Below, one piece after another: positions 6,279 through 6,394 of a DNA stretch of 6,394 nucleotides. The DNA lies in assembly GCA_900552365.1 (NCBI GenBank), contig URZP01000076.1, forward strand, positions 1 to 6,394. Direction: 5' to 3'. A program made the translations under genes and the position numbers. This DNA is from an uncultured Coriobacteriaceae bacterium (GTDB taxonomy: Bacteria > Actinomycetota > Coriobacteriia > Coriobacteriales > Eggerthellaceae). Numbering within the stretch: position 1 is the first letter of the stretch; each line of letters starts with the position of its first letter. The notes under the pieces are model-generated. The model searched no databases, had not been told where the DNA came from, and worked only from the letters and a program-made list of their open reading frames with translations.

Positions 6279-6284
6279 AGTATA
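6279..6284 (-). promoter_or_regulatory. Possible -10 element of nth
   Basis: On the minus strand TATACT matches TATAAT at five of six bases and lies 32 nt before the nth start, which would give a leader of about 25 nt. No good -35 hexamer is visible at the usual distance. The rest of the region to the right edge (6285-6394) shows no coding sequence that I can support. Confidence 0.4.
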
Positions 6285-6394
6285 GCGATTGGGCGTGAAC
6301 GGCATGCGATGGGTTTTAGGCGGCAGGTCATTGTTAAGAGCTCATTTCGGTTGTTTTGCTTCGAGGTTAACACGTTGGGGCAAACTAGAATGGG

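Noticed and set aside
6367..6391. Plus-strand promoter TTAACA ... TAGAAT at the right edge
   Set aside because: Both hexamers match consensus at five of six, but the spacing is only 13 nt and no downstream gene is visible in the window.

Overview
The window holds the structural genes of a membrane-anchored, uptake-type group 1 [NiFe] hydrogenase: small subunit, large subunit and cytochrome b. Downstream lie a UPF0126/TRIC-type membrane protein, a small unrecognised three-helix membrane protein, the hydrogenase maturation endopeptidase, and on the opposite strand endonuclease III (nth). Moderately high GC, strong Shine-Dalgarno sites and the style of the hydrogenase proteins suggest an anaerobic actinobacterium of the Coriobacteriia (Eggerthellaceae, for example Slackia, Denitrobacterium or Adlercreutzia relatives). 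The taxon is an inference from protein style and is not proven by the sequence.

Layout: (1) 38-3656, three tightly packed genes with gaps of 3 and 1 nt, forming one transcript that enters upstream of the window and ends at a strong 13-bp hairpin terminator (3693-3721). (2) 3780-4514, the TRIC/UPF0126 protein, with its own strong ribosome binding site and a possible promoter in the gap. (3) 4574-5559, the three-helix protein and the maturation protease, 2 nt apart, behind a possible TACAAT promoter element. (4) 5566-6246 (minus), nth, convergent with the protease and only 6 nt from it. (5) 6247-6394, the nth upstream region, with no gene seen.

How the genes work together: the small subunit carries a textbook twin-arginine signal and a C-terminal membrane helix, so the folded heterodimer is predicted to be exported and anchored on the outer face of the cytoplasmic membrane. 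Electrons from H2 would pass through three Fe-S clusters to the four-helix cytochrome b and on to the quinone pool. The large subunit precursor ends in a 20-residue tail after DPCxxCxxH, which the downstream protease should remove after nickel insertion.

The most interesting points are in the small subunit. A cysteine (C307) replaces the usual proline at the medial cluster, predicting a [4Fe-4S] rather than [3Fe-4S] medial cluster. Both extra cysteines of oxygen-tolerant enzymes are absent. The cytoplasmic C-terminal tail is long. The 148-residue membrane protein next to the protease is a candidate undescribed hydrogenase accessory factor. I see no CRISPR array, tRNA, rRNA, insertion sequence or phage gene.
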